Source of the DNA: Caldisericia bacterium
Lineage (GTDB): Bacteria > Caldisericota > Caldisericia > UBA6126 > JAGPKI01
Assembly (NCBI GenBank): GCA_018054005.1
Contig: JAGPKI010000036.1
Span: 5,651-11,635 of the forward strand
Reading direction: 5' to 3'
Length of the DNA stretch: 5,985 bases
The position numbers were made by a program, and so were the translations under genes. The stretch's first letter is position 1; each line of letters starts with the position of its first letter. Positions 5,829-5,985 of the stretch are shown here, one piece after another. Below the pieces are notes generated by a model that was given only the letters and a program-made list of their open reading frames with translations, was not told the DNA's origin and did not search any database.

Positions 5829-5985
5829 ATGAATACGACACTATATGCATTATTAGCAGTTTTTAGTTGGTCTACAGCAGCAACAGCTTTCAAGCTGGCT
5901 CTTAATCAGGTACATCCAATTTTACTTGTTTTTCTTTCATCTCTATTTTCTTCAATAATTCTTTTTATTATTCTTTTAATAATAA
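5829..5985 (+). CDS. EamA/DMT-superfamily transporter, N-terminal part (cut by window end)
   Basis: An ATG opens a frame that stays open for 52 codons to the window edge; full-length members have about 280-300 residues. The start, MNTTLYALLAVFSWSTAATA, continues with FKLALNQVHPILLVFLSSLFSS. This is the typical first EamA helix: a hydrophobic stretch with the 'W(S/G)s...a.K.al....p' pattern, then a second helix (about residues 30-50, rich in Leu, Ile, Phe and Ser). Family members export or import small metabolites (amino acids, nucleotides, sugars, amines); the substrate cannot be told from this fragment. The start is preceded only by AAAAGATA, a weak ribosome site. The gene diverges from the feo operon across a 152-bp region, and there is no direct evidence that it is involved in iron homeostasis. 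Confidence 0.85.
   Translation, partial: MNTTLYALLAVFSWSTAATAFKLALNQVHPILLVFLSSLFSSIILFIILLII

Noticed and set aside
5761..5960. Ten-base direct repeat TTCAATAATT at 5761-5770 and 5951-5960
   Set aside because: One copy is inside the EamA coding region and the sequence is simple AT-rich; expected by chance in such DNA.

Overview
The window is AT-rich bacterial-type DNA (GC roughly one third by eye). It carries two compact gene clusters that converge, plus the start of a third gene. The strong Shine-Dalgarno sites in the gcv genes, sigma70-like promoter boxes, two-subunit glycine decarboxylase and FeoB variant motifs suggest a low-GC anaerobe or thermophile, for example Thermotogota, Caldisericota or a clostridial lineage. 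The sequence alone does not fix the taxon, and an archaeal origin is less likely but not excluded.

Left part (1-3170, + strand): the 3' part of gcvH, then complete gcvPA and gcvPB, spaced by 3 and 2 bases. They encode the lipoyl carrier (H protein) and the two subunits of the PLP-dependent glycine decarboxylase (P protein) of the glycine cleavage system. The catalytic machinery is intact: the lipoyl lysine in GcvH, and the PLP lysine and pyridine-binding aspartate in GcvPB. The T protein (gcvT) and the L protein are not in the window; gcvT plausibly lies upstream.

Right part (5676-3180, - strand): a tight ferrous-iron uptake operon. It reads DtxR/MntR-type metal-dependent repressor, then feoA (2-base gap), then feoB (19-base overlap). 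The repressor has only the DNA-binding and metal-binding/dimerisation domains. The SH3-like fold that ends long DtxR proteins is absent from it, while the next gene, FeoA, is a free-standing SH3-like protein. FeoB carries all readable G-protein motifs and the membrane gate motifs. The operon meets gcvPB tail to tail with only 9 bases between stop codons and no visible terminator.

Far right (5677-5985): a 152-bp, very AT-rich divergent control region, then the first 52 codons of an EamA/DMT-family membrane transporter on the + strand. The control region has a good promoter for the feo operon, with an imperfect inverted repeat at the predicted start site and a repeated heptamer flanking the -10 box; these are candidate operator sites for the repressor. 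It also has a weaker promoter for the transporter, followed by a 16-bp perfect palindrome. No mobile elements, CRISPR, tRNA or rRNA were seen. I find no exotic system; the most informative signals are in the divergent control region and in the metal-site residues of the repressor.
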